NCBI GenBank assembly: GCA_905339165.1
Contig: CAJPFH010000012.1
Coordinates: 123,549 to 187,548, forward strand
Origin: Flavobacteriales bacterium
Lineage (GTDB): Bacteria; Bacteroidota; Bacteroidia; Flavobacteriales_E; Vicingaceae
DNA length: 64,000 nucleotides
Direction: 5' to 3'
The notes under the pieces are model-generated. The model did not search any database, had not been told where the DNA came from, and was given only the letters and a program-made list of their open reading frames with translations. Made by a program: the position numbers and the translations under genes. Positions 42,879 to 51,407 of this stretch are shown here, one piece after another. Position 1 is the stretch's first letter; every line of letters starts with the position of its first letter.

Positions 42879-44344
42879 TCGGGCTGTTTTAATTTGCCGG
42901 CAAATTCCATGTTCTTATAATGTTCGTACCGAGCCAGCACTTCCAATACAAACGCATAGGGTTGTCTTCCTCTGCAAACACCGTATTGTACCACATTATC
43001 TTTGTAGTATTTTGTTTCCGATTTATGAAGTAAAAAATAATCTACATGGTTTTCCCATACATCGCTTTTTTTTCCATACTTACTTGCCAATCGTTGTGCA
43101 TCTTGCACATGCCCTAAACCCACATTGTACGATGCCAGCACAAATTTTATTCTCTCGCTTGAATCGGCAACACTTTCCTTTAAAATTTGGTCCATTTTAG
43201 TAAGCAATTTTACACCGGCAGCAATTTGCTGCTCAATACCCGACTCTTCATTTATTCCATATTTTTCGGCCGTAGCCGGCATAAGTTGCATCACACCTTT
43301 TGCTCCCGCCCACGATTCAGCCTTCGGATTAAATTTTGACTCTTGGTAGATTAATGATGCAAGCAACTTCCAATCCCATTGTATTTTGTCTGCATACTTT
43401 TTTATGGTTTCATCGAATGGAGAAATCAGGCCGCCTTCTTCCAATAAAAAATCTTCTCTTGCATTTAATGTCCTTTTTTGCTTTGTTCCAAAATATTTCT
43501 TTTCTATTGATTTGAATTCTTTTCCTTTCTTATATTCAATTAACCATGCATTTAAAGTATCTAACAGTACAGGAGAGTTCCTTCGAACGGCCCATGCAAT
43601 TTTAGTAGGAGGACTGATAAAGGTACTAATATCTATATCCGGAAATAAAAAAAGATTGGCTAAAGCAATATTGAAATCAGTAACGGTAAATGAAATTTCA
43701 CCCAAGGCTACTTTTTCTATCAACTCCTCTGTACTTACATTTCCTGGTGTTTCAATTATTTTTATCGGATTATTTTTATCGGTTGAAATACTTCTTAATT
43801 GTGAGTAATATGAAGAATTTTTTCGCACATATACTTCCTTGCCATAAAGTTGTTCTTTTTCTTTGATAAGTTCCTTCTCCCAATCTTTGCGTTTCCTTTT
43901 TTTCCAATTCTCCGGTTTTCTTTGCACTAACACTTGTCGTGTGTACAACAAAACTTCCGAAAATTCTACTTCTCTTTCTCTACTTCGGGTAACGGTTAGG
44001 TTGCCGGCCGCAATATCTCCAAGTCCTTTATTCAACCAAACAAACACACTATCCAAGTTGGTTACAACCACAACTTCTATTGTTAAATTATGTTTTCTTG
44101 CAAATCGTTTTAATACATCGTATTCAAATCCCATGGGCTCGCCTCTGTATACAAAATAGTTTGTTGAGCTATAATCTAATAACACTTTTATTTTTTGAGA
44201 TGTTTTCATCTCATAAAAATCATGTTTAATGGGAGTTTGCGTATCAGACGAAACCGTGCGGCACGAAAAAATAACAGAACACAGAACACCCCATACAAAC
44301 AATAGGAAGAGATGCTGAAATAATATGAGAGCAAACTTGTTCAA
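42875..44344 (-). CDS. mltF: MltF-like lytic transglycosylase with solute-binding domain
   Basis: 489 residues with a lipoprotein-type signal ending VIFSC (Cys28). Residues about 50-280 form a family 3 solute-binding domain (KIKVLLDYSSTNYFVYRGEPMGFEYDVLKRFARKHNL, GLGDIAAGNLTVTRSREREVEFS). The C-terminal SLT domain (about 315-450) has the catalytic Glu in LLASLIYQESKFNP, then AKGVMQLMPATAEKYG and the ASYNVGLGHVQDA motif. The family cleaves glycan strands of peptidoglycan and is regulated by ligand binding to the N-terminal module. The start is TTG, in the divergent interval with the WG-repeat gene. Confidence 0.88.
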   Translation of the reverse strand: MNKFALILFQHLFLLFVWGVLCSVIFSCRTVSSDTQTPIKHDFYEMKTSQKIKVLLDYSSTNYFVYRGEPMGFEYDVLKRFARKHNLTIEVVVVTNLDSVFVWLNKGLGDIAAGNLTVTRSREREVEFSEVLLYTRQVLVQRKPENWKKRKRKDWEKELIKEKEQLYGKEVYVRKNSSYYSQLRSISTDKNNPIKIIETPGNVSTEELIEKVALGEISFTVTDFNIALANLFLFPDIDISTFISPPTKIAWAVRRNSPVLLDTLNAWLIEYKKGKEFKSIEKKYFGTKQKRTLNAREDFLLEEGGLISPFDETIKKYADKIQWDWKLLASLIYQESKFNPKAESWAGAKGVMQLMPATAEKYGINEESGIEQQIAAGVKLLTKMDQILKESVADSSERIKFVLASYNVGLGHVQDAQRLASKYGKKSDVWENHVDYFLLHKSETKYYKDNVVQYGVCRGRQPYAFVLEVLARYEHYKNMEFAGKLKQPD

Positions 44345-44400
44345 AATACTACGTTATAAATGTACATTTCTTACGTCAAATTAAGAAATTTGTTTAATTA

Positions 44401-46518
44401 ATGAAATGCTATATTAAATACCTTGCATTATTTGCTCTATTTACCCTAGAAATGGGAACGTTTGCCAATAGGCTGAAAAAAGCCCATCGCGACCTCTCGG
44501 TTTACAATTACTTTGCCGCCAAACACCGGTTCGAAAAACTTATGAAAAGAAAACCTGTGCCTGCTGCATTTGGGTTAAGCACTATTTTTTACCGAAACGA
44601 CAATCCTTTTCATCAGCTCGATTCGGCCTATTTATACATTCTCAAGAGCCGGTCTAACTACGGTTTGTTAAAAAACAAACAAAAAGAAAAATTAAAAGTG
44701 TTTGGAATAGATTCTGCCAAAATTGATAGTTTATTTTTTCTTATTTGTAAAAAAAAATACAACCAGGTGGCCGATTCGGCCAATATAGATTTTTATAATC
44801 AGTTTATACAGCTATTTACCAAATCCCCTCAATGGGCCGAAGCCATAAATAACAGAAACATTTTGGCTTTTCAACAAGCAAAAAAAATAAATACTTCCGA
44901 TGCAATATGCCGCTTTACGGAAAACTACCCCGATGCACCACAAGTAGAAGAAGCACTTCTTCTTTACGATAAATTATTATTTGCCGAAGAAACCCGAACA
45001 GGTACATTAGACGAGTACATTCGCTTTGCCGAAAATCATCCCTTCAATTCAAATAAAATAATTGCCGAAGAAAAGATTTTTATCCTTAGCACAAAAGATG
45101 GGAAACTAAACTCGTATGAAGATTTTATTTCAAAATTCCCTTTCAATCCGAATGTAAATACAGCCTGGAGAAATATCTATACCTTATATACAAAAGAATT
45201 TAGCAAAGAAAAAATTATTGATTTCAGAAAAAAATATCCCTCTTACCCTTTTATGAACGAATTAGAAGAAGATTTGAAACTATCTGAAATATTCTTTCTT
45301 CCCGTACCTTTTCACAATAAGTGGGGTTACATTAACAATGAAGGCGACACATTAATAAAACCAAAATACCAATGGGCTTCTTCTTTTTCTGAAGGATTTG
45401 CCGTGGTGCAACTAAATAATAAAAAAGGATTTATTAATAAAAGAGGTGAATATGTAATTGCACCGGTTTTTGATGATGCCGAAAACTTTTATAAAGAGTA
45501 CGCCATTATTGCTAGAGACAGTTTATATGGGCTTATTGATAAAACAGGGAAAATAATTATTCCTATTGAATATTCTTATCTAGACGAATTCTCCGACAGC
45601 CTTTTCTTAGCTGAAAAAGAAGGACAATTTGGGTACCTTGATACCAAAGGAAATACCGCTATTCCTTTTATTTACAATGCCGCAGGCGATTTTAAAAATA
45701 ACTTTGCTTATGTAAAAATTGCCGACAAAATGGGCATCATCAATCGCAAAGGCATCAATGTTTTACGTTGCGAATACGATTGGATTGAAAATTTTACCAA
45801 TGGATTGGCCCGCGTAAAAAAAGAGAACAAGTTTGGCATACTCAATACAAAAGCCGATACCATTCTTTCTATCCACTACGATTATATTGGCCCTTTTAAA
45901 AACCACTTAGCCATTGTTGCTGTTAATGACAAATACGGATATGTAAACACTAACGGGAAGATTTGTATTCCGCTCGAATTTTCATTTGATGCCGGAACTA
46001 AAGAATGGGCCGATTTTACTAACGGGTATGCCGTATTTAAACAAAAAAACAAATTCGGACTAATAGATAGCACGGGCAAAAAAGTGCTGGAAGCAAAATA
46101 CGATGCTGTAGGAACTATTGGGAAAAACCTGTGGGTTCCTATTTTGCAAAAAGATAAGTGGGGCTACATTAGTCTTTCGAAAAAACCTGCCCCTACCGGA
46201 AAATTTGATTATACTTCTTCTTTTAACCATTATTCGGTGGCCATTGTAAAACAAAAAGAACTGTATTACTTAATAAACGATAAAGCAGAATGGCTCACTC
46301 CACAAGGTTTCGATAAAATTGTATTTTGGGAGGACTTTATACAGGTACAACTAAAAGGCAAATGGGGTTTATATACTCTAAATGCCGAAGAATTAATTCC
46401 GATTGAATATGAAAAAATAGAACGTATAAACCCCTCTGTTGTCTTGGCACAAAAAGAAGATTCTCTTTTTTATATTAACTTACAAAACAAAAAAATTATT
46501 CACACTAGTGAACGATAA
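44401..46518 (+). CDS. WG-repeat protein with helical N-terminal region
   Basis: 705 residues. A signal-like N-terminus (residues 1-22) is followed by a helical region to about 290 with TPR-like spacing (AEAINNRNILAFQQAKKI, FPFNPNVNTAWRNIYTLY). From about 300 to the end there are around ten WG repeats, such as KWGYINNEGDTLIKPKYQWASSFSEG, KKGFINKRGEYVIAPVFDDAENF, LYGLIDKTGKIIIPIEYSYLDEFSD and KFGLIDSTGKKVLEAKYDAVG. WG repeats form beta structures; their role in Bacteroidota is unknown. The Nudix gene begins within its last 11 bases, so the two are probably coupled. Confidence 0.85.
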   Translation: MKCYIKYLALFALFTLEMGTFANRLKKAHRDLSVYNYFAAKHRFEKLMKRKPVPAAFGLSTIFYRNDNPFHQLDSAYLYILKSRSNYGLLKNKQKEKLKVFGIDSAKIDSLFFLICKKKYNQVADSANIDFYNQFIQLFTKSPQWAEAINNRNILAFQQAKKINTSDAICRFTENYPDAPQVEEALLLYDKLLFAEETRTGTLDEYIRFAENHPFNSNKIIAEEKIFILSTKDGKLNSYEDFISKFPFNPNVNTAWRNIYTLYTKEFSKEKIIDFRKKYPSYPFMNELEEDLKLSEIFFLPVPFHNKWGYINNEGDTLIKPKYQWASSFSEGFAVVQLNNKKGFINKRGEYVIAPVFDDAENFYKEYAIIARDSLYGLIDKTGKIIIPIEYSYLDEFSDSLFLAEKEGQFGYLDTKGNTAIPFIYNAAGDFKNNFAYVKIADKMGIINRKGINVLRCEYDWIENFTNGLARVKKENKFGILNTKADTILSIHYDYIGPFKNHLAIVAVNDKYGYVNTNGKICIPLEFSFDAGTKEWADFTNGYAVFKQKNKFGLIDSTGKKVLEAKYDAVGTIGKNLWVPILQKDKWGYISLSKKPAPTGKFDYTSSFNHYSVAIVKQKELYYLINDKAEWLTPQGFDKIVFWEDFIQVQLKGKWGLYTLNAEELIPIEYEKIERINPSVVLAQKEDSLFYINLQNKKIIHTSER

Positions 46519-47146
46519 AGAATATTTACGCACCTTCTCGCAAGAATTAAGCGAAAAATTAAAATTGCCCCTACCGGGGCATGAGGCACACCTAAAGATG
46601 TCGCCCACTAATAGAAAACCTGTTTCTCAAATACAACCCAATCAACATACCAAAATAGGCTCCGTACTTATTTTACTTTTTTATGAAAATAATAACTGGC
46701 ATACGGTACTTATAAAACGTGCTTTGTACAACGGAGTTCACAGCGGACAAATAAGTTTTCCGGGAGGTAAAAAAGAAGTATCTGATATTACACTGCAACA
46801 AACCGCATTGCGTGAAACGGAAGAAGAAATTGGAGTGCCGAAAAACAATATAGAAATAATTGGGAATATAACGGAATTATATATTCCCCCCAGTCGTTTT
46901 ATTGTTTATCCTTTTATTGGTATTTCGTATAGCCATTTAACTTTTTTACCCGATAAAAAAGAGGTAGATAAAATCATTACGGTTTCGTTAAATGAATTAT
47001 TTTCTCCTAAAAGTTTAAGCATAAAACAAATTACGTTAAGTAACGGAGCTAGTATTGATTCTCCATGCTTTGTAATGAATAATGAAATAATTTGGGGAGC
47101 TACCGCAATGATGCTAAGCGAGCTTAAAGAAATTTTGAGGTATTAA
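46508..47146 (+). CDS. Nudix hydrolase, CoA pyrophosphatase type
   Basis: 212 residues from the GTG at 46508, which overlaps the preceding stop by 11 bases; a longer reading from 46439 would overlap by 80 bases. The Nudix box GGKKEVSDITLQQTALRETEEEIGV is complete in its R-E-x2-E-E core (split here: GGKKE, TALRETEEEIGV), and the flanking HSGQISFPGG and PPSRFIVYPFIG are characteristic of the NUDT7/YeaB CoA-pyrophosphatase branch. It would hydrolyse CoA or acyl-CoA to 3',5'-ADP and phosphopantetheine. Convergent with nfu. Confidence 0.9.
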   Translation: MNDKEYLRTFSQELSEKLKLPLPGHEAHLKMSPTNRKPVSQIQPNQHTKIGSVLILLFYENNNWHTVLIKRALYNGVHSGQISFPGGKKEVSDITLQQTALRETEEEIGVPKNNIEIIGNITELYIPPSRFIVYPFIGISYSHLTFLPDKKEVDKIITVSLNELFSPKSLSIKQITLSNGASIDSPCFVMNNEIIWGATAMMLSELKEILRY

Positions 47147-47155
47147 GAGTTTCTT

Positions 47156-47401
47156 TTATTCGGAATCTATTGCTTCAACAGCAACAATTTCGGGAACTAC
47201 TTTTTTTATGGCATCTTCTATTCCCGATTTAATCGTCATATGACTCATTGAACAGGTTTTACATGCCCCGTATAATTTAACCTTTGCCACATTTCCAGTT
47301 ATTTCTACAAAACGAATATCACCTCCATCGGCCACAAAAAAAGGCCGAAGCTGAGCAATGGCTTCTTTAATTTTTTTTATTTTATCTTTTTTATCTTTCA
47401 T
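47156..47401 (-). CDS. Nfu-type iron-sulfur cluster scaffold (NifU C-terminal domain)
   Basis: 81 residues consisting of a single NifU C-terminal domain: LRPFFVADGGDIRFVEITGNVAKVKLYGACKTCSMSHMTIKSGIE (GACKTCSMS holds the C-x2-C cluster site). The protein carries a [4Fe-4S] cluster between subunits of a dimer and passes it to target enzymes. It lies 34 bases downstream of the Mrp/ApbC gene on the same strand, a common pairing of Fe-S carrier functions. Confidence 0.93.
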   Translation of the reverse strand: MKDKKDKIKKIKEAIAQLRPFFVADGGDIRFVEITGNVAKVKLYGACKTCSMSHMTIKSGIEDAIKKVVPEIVAVEAIDSE

Positions 47402-47435
47402 TTAAGCGTAAGCGAATATACTAAACAAATACGTA

Positions 47436-48515
47436 TCAGATTAGTTCTTTTTGCTTTTGCGTACATACTTTCACTACGTTTTTTGCCAGGTTAGAGAAAG
47501 CTATCGCTTGAGGAGTAGTTTGCTGTAAAACGGCAGGTCGTCCGGCATCGCCTGCTTCACGGATACTTTGCACCAGAGGAATTTCTCCCAATAAGGGGAT
47601 TTGCATGGTTTCGGCCAAATTTTTCAACCCGTCTTTTCCAAAAATGTAATACTTGTTATTGGGCAGTTCAGCCGGAGTAAAGTAGGCCATGTTTTCTACA
47701 AAGCCAAGAATAGGCACATTGATTTCGTTTAATCTAAACATTCCCACTGCTTTTCTTGCATCAATAAGAGCTACTTCCTGCGGAGTGCTTACCACCACTA
47801 CTCCAGTAAGTGGAACAGTTTGTACCAAAGATAAATGAATATCACCTGTACCCGGGGGTAAATCAATAAGCATATAATCTAACTCTCCCCAGTTTACATC
47901 GCGAAATAATTGCACTAAGGCTTTTGCCGCCATTGGACCACGCCAAACAATGGCCTGATCCGTATCGGCAAAAAAACCAATAGATAAGACTTTTACATTG
48001 TGATTCACAACAGGCTCTATCCATTGTTTTCCGTCTATTTCAATAACAGTAGGTTTTTCTGAATATACATCGAACATTAATGGAATAGAAGGTCCGTAAA
48101 TATCGGCATCTACCAAACCCACTTTATATCCCTGTTCAGCTAACGCTACGGCCAAATTTGAGGTAACGGTAGATTTTCCAACGCCTCCTTTTCCGGAAGC
48201 AATGGCTATAATATTTTTAACTCCGGGCAATAATTTACGTAATTCGGGCGAGCGTTCGCTGTCTTTTGCCAACGCTTCTACGGAAATAGTTGCTTGCACC
48301 CCTTCTCCAAAAAATCGGTATAAATGGTGCAGGCAAGCTTCTTCCATACGTTTACGATTATGCAATGCAGGATTGCTGATTTGTACCTTGAAAGAAAGGT
48401 GCGGCCCTTTTACCTCTATTTCGCTAACAAGGTTTAAGGCTACAATATCTTTTTTTAAATCGGGTTCTATTACAAAACTTAATGCTTGTAATACGTTTTC
48501 TTTGTTTATTTCCAT
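47436..48515 (-). CDS. apbC: Mrp/ApbC P-loop ATPase for iron-sulfur cluster delivery
   Basis: 359 residues from the ATG at 48515. The N-terminal MIP18/DUF59 domain (about 1-85) is followed by the deviant Walker A IASGKGGVGKSTVTSNLA near residue 104, DADIYGPSIP, WRGPMAAKAL, DYMLIDLPPGTGD and STPQEVALIDARKAV. Where many Mrp proteins have CPxC after VENM, this one reads VENMAYFTPAELPNNKYYIFG, so the bridging cysteines are absent, as I recall for other Bacteroidota members. An upstream in-frame codon at 48536 would add seven residues; the ATG fits homologues better. Confidence 0.92.
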   Translation of the reverse strand: MEINKENVLQALSFVIEPDLKKDIVALNLVSEIEVKGPHLSFKVQISNPALHNRKRMEEACLHHLYRFFGEGVQATISVEALAKDSERSPELRKLLPGVKNIIAIASGKGGVGKSTVTSNLAVALAEQGYKVGLVDADIYGPSIPLMFDVYSEKPTVIEIDGKQWIEPVVNHNVKVLSIGFFADTDQAIVWRGPMAAKALVQLFRDVNWGELDYMLIDLPPGTGDIHLSLVQTVPLTGVVVVSTPQEVALIDARKAVGMFRLNEINVPILGFVENMAYFTPAELPNNKYYIFGKDGLKNLAETMQIPLLGEIPLVQSIREAGDAGRPAVLQQTTPQAIAFSNLAKNVVKVCTQKQKELI

Positions 48516-48584
48516 TGCTTTTGTTGTATAAAACAAATTTAAACTTATTTGTGTTCAGTAAAAATGGTAAAATAATAGTATTGA

Positions 48585-50156
48585 TTACTCTTCCAACAAC
48601 CATTCAATTTCTTGTTCCCAGTTTGAACGAATATTTAATGTTCCGGTATAAACGATTACTTTTTCGGGCTGAATATTTTTTATATACTTTCCGGTATCCC
48701 ATTTCCCGTTTTGATTTGCATCTTCTATGACTCTCAACTTATATTTTCCCGGAATAATTTGTGCGTAGTTAAATGCAGATGTTTGGATAAATACTTCTTG
48801 TTTTTGCACCTCCTCTTTTTCGTTTAGCAACTGAAAAATGTATGATTGATTTTTATTGCTTTTTATTTTTAACTGCAAACTTCCGTAAAACTTTTTTTCG
48901 TGCGTTTTAAATTTTATCGTTAGCGAGTCGTTTTTGTAAGCGTACACATCGGCAAAAAAGGAGGGTAAAAAGTGTAAAGAATAATTTTTATTTTCTTCCC
49001 AATTGGCTTCTAGTACCAGTTTTCGAAAACCATCAAAATTTAATTTAAACGGAATAGGAGTAGAATCGCAGTATAATTTTAATAAAGAATCGTTCAATGT
49101 TTCTATTGGCCTGCTGAATGTTACTTTTATGTTTTCTCCCAGATTCAAATTTGCATTTTGCAGGTTATAAGAAAGACTTGTTTTTTCTTTTGATGTTTTT
49201 TCGAAGTTTGAAACACGAATGGCAACGGTATCGATTATTGAATCGGAATCGGTAATTACAAATCTTAATTTCTCGGTTAGGGGTTTATTTTTCAACCAAT
49301 AGATAATGGTATCGGAGCTTGGATAATTTTCTTTCATTAAATCATTTGCATCTAACGATTTTACTTCTATTTTTTCTGAAGGCTTATTCAGAAATATCCC
49401 AAACTTTCCGGATTGTAGTTCTGATGATTTTTTTACAAATTGTTTTTCGCTGTCTTCTTTAAAGCTGAGTAAGGTAATGTGAGTATCGGGTGCAATGGGG
49501 TTCGTGTTATACGCAATGATTTCATCGGGTAAATCGAAAAGATAATTTCGGTTATTGTCTTTTATTGCGAAAATTTTGTAACGATCCATTTTTAGATTTG
49601 TAAACAGAAAATTTCCTTCTTTATTGGTTTTAGCTATATAATTAGGCAAAAGGGTAAGAGGTGCCGAATCATTGTGTGAGGTGTACAACATAACCATAAA
49701 GTCTTCTTCGGGCTGGAATGTAAAACTGTTTAATACCTTTCCCGAAATTTTTGATGTATCAATGGTGTTTCCGGTAGAAAAAACATAGTTGAAATTTTCT
49801 GCAGCATTCCCTTCTGTAATATCAACAATAGATTTTCCGAAGTGATATACGTAGGTAGTATTTTCTTGCAGAGTATCTTTAATTATAATACGCAGTGTTT
49901 TGCCTTTAACAGTAACTTCGGGCAAAATTTTAGAAAAAGGGGAAATTATAAGTTGGGTACTTAATTCTTTCAGATTGATGTATTCTGTAAAACGAATTTC
50001 AATTTCTTTTTCGTTAAAAGAAGTAGAATTGTTTTTAGGGCTGCAAACCGAATCTCGGGGTGGGGTTTCGTCTCTAGGTCCTCCTGTGGGAGAAGAAACT
50101 TGTGCACATGAAAAAAAAATGCCCAGCACAACTAAATATGGTATTCTCTTTTTCAT
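48585..50156 (-). CDS. Big_5/Ig-like envelope lipoprotein
   Basis: 523 residues with a lipoprotein signal ending GIFFSC (Cys17), followed by AQVSSPTGGPRDETPP, an opening I recall as widespread in Bacteroidota. A bacterial Ig-like Big_5 domain covers about 30-130 (FNEKEIEIRFTEYINLKELSTQLIISPF, LQENTTYVYHFGKSIVDITEGNA). A carboxypeptidase-regulatory-like module lies near 175-205, and more Ig-like beta regions follow. The C-terminal YKLRVIEDANQNGKWDTGKY is a DUF2141-like motif. Outer-membrane lipoprotein of unknown function. Its start overlaps the end of the fRMsr gene by 4 bases. Confidence 0.82.
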   Translation of the reverse strand: MKKRIPYLVVLGIFFSCAQVSSPTGGPRDETPPRDSVCSPKNNSTSFNEKEIEIRFTEYINLKELSTQLIISPFSKILPEVTVKGKTLRIIIKDTLQENTTYVYHFGKSIVDITEGNAAENFNYVFSTGNTIDTSKISGKVLNSFTFQPEEDFMVMLYTSHNDSAPLTLLPNYIAKTNKEGNFLFTNLKMDRYKIFAIKDNNRNYLFDLPDEIIAYNTNPIAPDTHITLLSFKEDSEKQFVKKSSELQSGKFGIFLNKPSEKIEVKSLDANDLMKENYPSSDTIIYWLKNKPLTEKLRFVITDSDSIIDTVAIRVSNFEKTSKEKTSLSYNLQNANLNLGENIKVTFSRPIETLNDSLLKLYCDSTPIPFKLNFDGFRKLVLEANWEENKNYSLHFLPSFFADVYAYKNDSLTIKFKTHEKKFYGSLQLKIKSNKNQSYIFQLLNEKEEVQKQEVFIQTSAFNYAQIIPGKYKLRVIEDANQNGKWDTGKYIKNIQPEKVIVYTGTLNIRSNWEQEIEWLLEE

Positions 50157-50638
50157 ATAAAAGTTTCGATGAGGGAAGCTATTTGTTGCAGGTAAAATGA
50201 ATCGGTTGTATCAAAATCATTCTCTTTGTCACTATCTATATCCATTACCATTATCACTTGTTTCTCTTTGTTAAAAATAGGCAGCACAATTTCCGATTTA
50301 GAAAAAGAACTGCAAGCAATGTGTCCCGGAAATTTTTCTACATCGGGCACTACTATTATTTCTTGTTTTTGCCAACAAGTACCGCACACCCCTTTTCCAA
50401 AAGGTATTCTGGTACAGGCAAGCGTACCCTGAAAAGGGCCCAACACTAGTTCGTTGCCCTTCACAAAATAAAAACCAACCCAAAAAAAATGGAAGGTGTA
50501 TTTCAATGCAGAGGTTATGTTAGCAAGATTTGCAATACAATCTGTTTCCGTTTCTACCAACGATTTTAGTTGTGGTAAAAAGGATTTGTATTTCTCTTCT
50601 TTCGAAAATGTTTGGGGTATGTAAAAAGATTCGGTCAT
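50153..50638 (-). CDS. Free methionine-(R)-sulfoxide reductase (GAF domain)
   Basis: 161 residues forming one GAF domain. The fRMsr signature is present: GPFQGTLACTRIPFGKGVCGTCWQ and FPGHIACSSFSKSEIVLPI, which contain the three cysteines used in catalysis and resolution. It reduces free Met-R-O using thioredoxin in the cytoplasm. It lies between comF (23 bases upstream) and the Big_5 lipoprotein gene (4-base overlap), so the three genes are probably co-transcribed. Confidence 0.92.
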   Translation of the reverse strand: MTESFYIPQTFSKEEKYKSFLPQLKSLVETETDCIANLANITSALKYTFHFFWVGFYFVKGNELVLGPFQGTLACTRIPFGKGVCGTCWQKQEIIVVPDVEKFPGHIACSSFSKSEIVLPIFNKEKQVIMVMDIDSDKENDFDTTDSFYLQQIASLIETFI

Positions 50639-50661
50639 TTTTTCATTTGCAAAAATACATA

Positions 50662-51339
50662 TTATGCACAGGCAATTGCTGCAATACTTATTTTAACTCC
50701 GTTCACTTTTTGCAAGCAAGCGGCACAAGCCTCTAAGGTGGCTCCGGTGGTTATCACATCATCTACCAACAAAATGTGTTTATTTTTAATTTTTTCCGGA
50801 TTCGGTATAAAAAAAGCCTTTTCCACATTATTTAACCTTTCTACCCTGCTTTTTTGGGTTTGAGTTTGAGTATATATTGTTCTTTCAATAACTGAAAAAT
50901 CGGTTGAAACACAAGTTGCCTTTGCTATGCCTTTTGCAAACATTTCACTTTGGTTATACCCTCTTTGTTTCTTCTTTTGGCTGTGTAAAGGTACGGCCGT
51001 AATTAAATTTAAATTGGCAAAACGTGTGCTGGTTTTTAGTTCATTTCCGGCCAATATTCCCATGTCTATTCCTATTTCAAAATTACCTTTGTATTTCAGC
51101 TGATGTAGTATGCTTTGTACCCGGTTTCCTTTATTAAAATAAAAAAGTGCCATGGCAGCTTCAATAGGCACCCTGCCCCAAAATATTTTCTCTATGGCAT
51201 TGTCTTTTTCTTCTGCAAAACGGGTATATGGCAGTTTTAAGTAACATCGGCTGCAAATACGCTTTTCGTTTGTACTTAAATTTTTGTTGCAGGCAATACA
51301 AATATTTGGATAAATTAAATCTATTAAATACTGAATCAT
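50662..51339 (-). CDS. comF: ComF-family phosphoribosyltransferase-like protein
   Basis: 225 residues. An N-terminal zinc-finger-like region (CIACNKN...RICSRCYLKLP, four cysteines) is followed by the double-helix region FNKGNRVQSILHQLKYKGNFEIG, VPLHSQKKKQRGYNQSEMFAKGI and the PRPP-binding motif ILLVDDVITTGATLEAC near residue 195. This is the ComF organisation; ComF is linked to DNA uptake competence in some bacteria, but many non-competent species have it. First gene of a likely comF-fRMsr-lipoprotein unit, divergent from the coiled-coil gene. Confidence 0.92.
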   Translation of the reverse strand: MIQYLIDLIYPNICIACNKNLSTNEKRICSRCYLKLPYTRFAEEKDNAIEKIFWGRVPIEAAMALFYFNKGNRVQSILHQLKYKGNFEIGIDMGILAGNELKTSTRFANLNLITAVPLHSQKKKQRGYNQSEMFAKGIAKATCVSTDFSVIERTIYTQTQTQKSRVERLNNVEKAFFIPNPEKIKNKHILLVDDVITTGATLEACAACLQKVNGVKISIAAIACA

Positions 51340-51384
51340 AAAATAAAAGTAAAAAAAGGAAAGGTATTACATTAAAAATCGTTC

Positions 51385-51392
51385 TAACTTTG
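51385..51392 (+). promoter_or_regulatory. Candidate -7 box for the coiled-coil protein gene
   Basis: TAACTTTG, an exact TAnnTTTG match, 15 bases before the ATG at 51408. No TTG is found at the usual -33 distance. Confidence 0.35.
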
Positions 51393-51407
51393 TTGCAAAT
51401 AAAAAAT

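Noticed and set aside
43386..43808. Plus-strand open frame of 140 codons opposite the MltF-like gene
   Set aside because: Antisense to a solute-binding domain with clear family motifs; no domain of its own.
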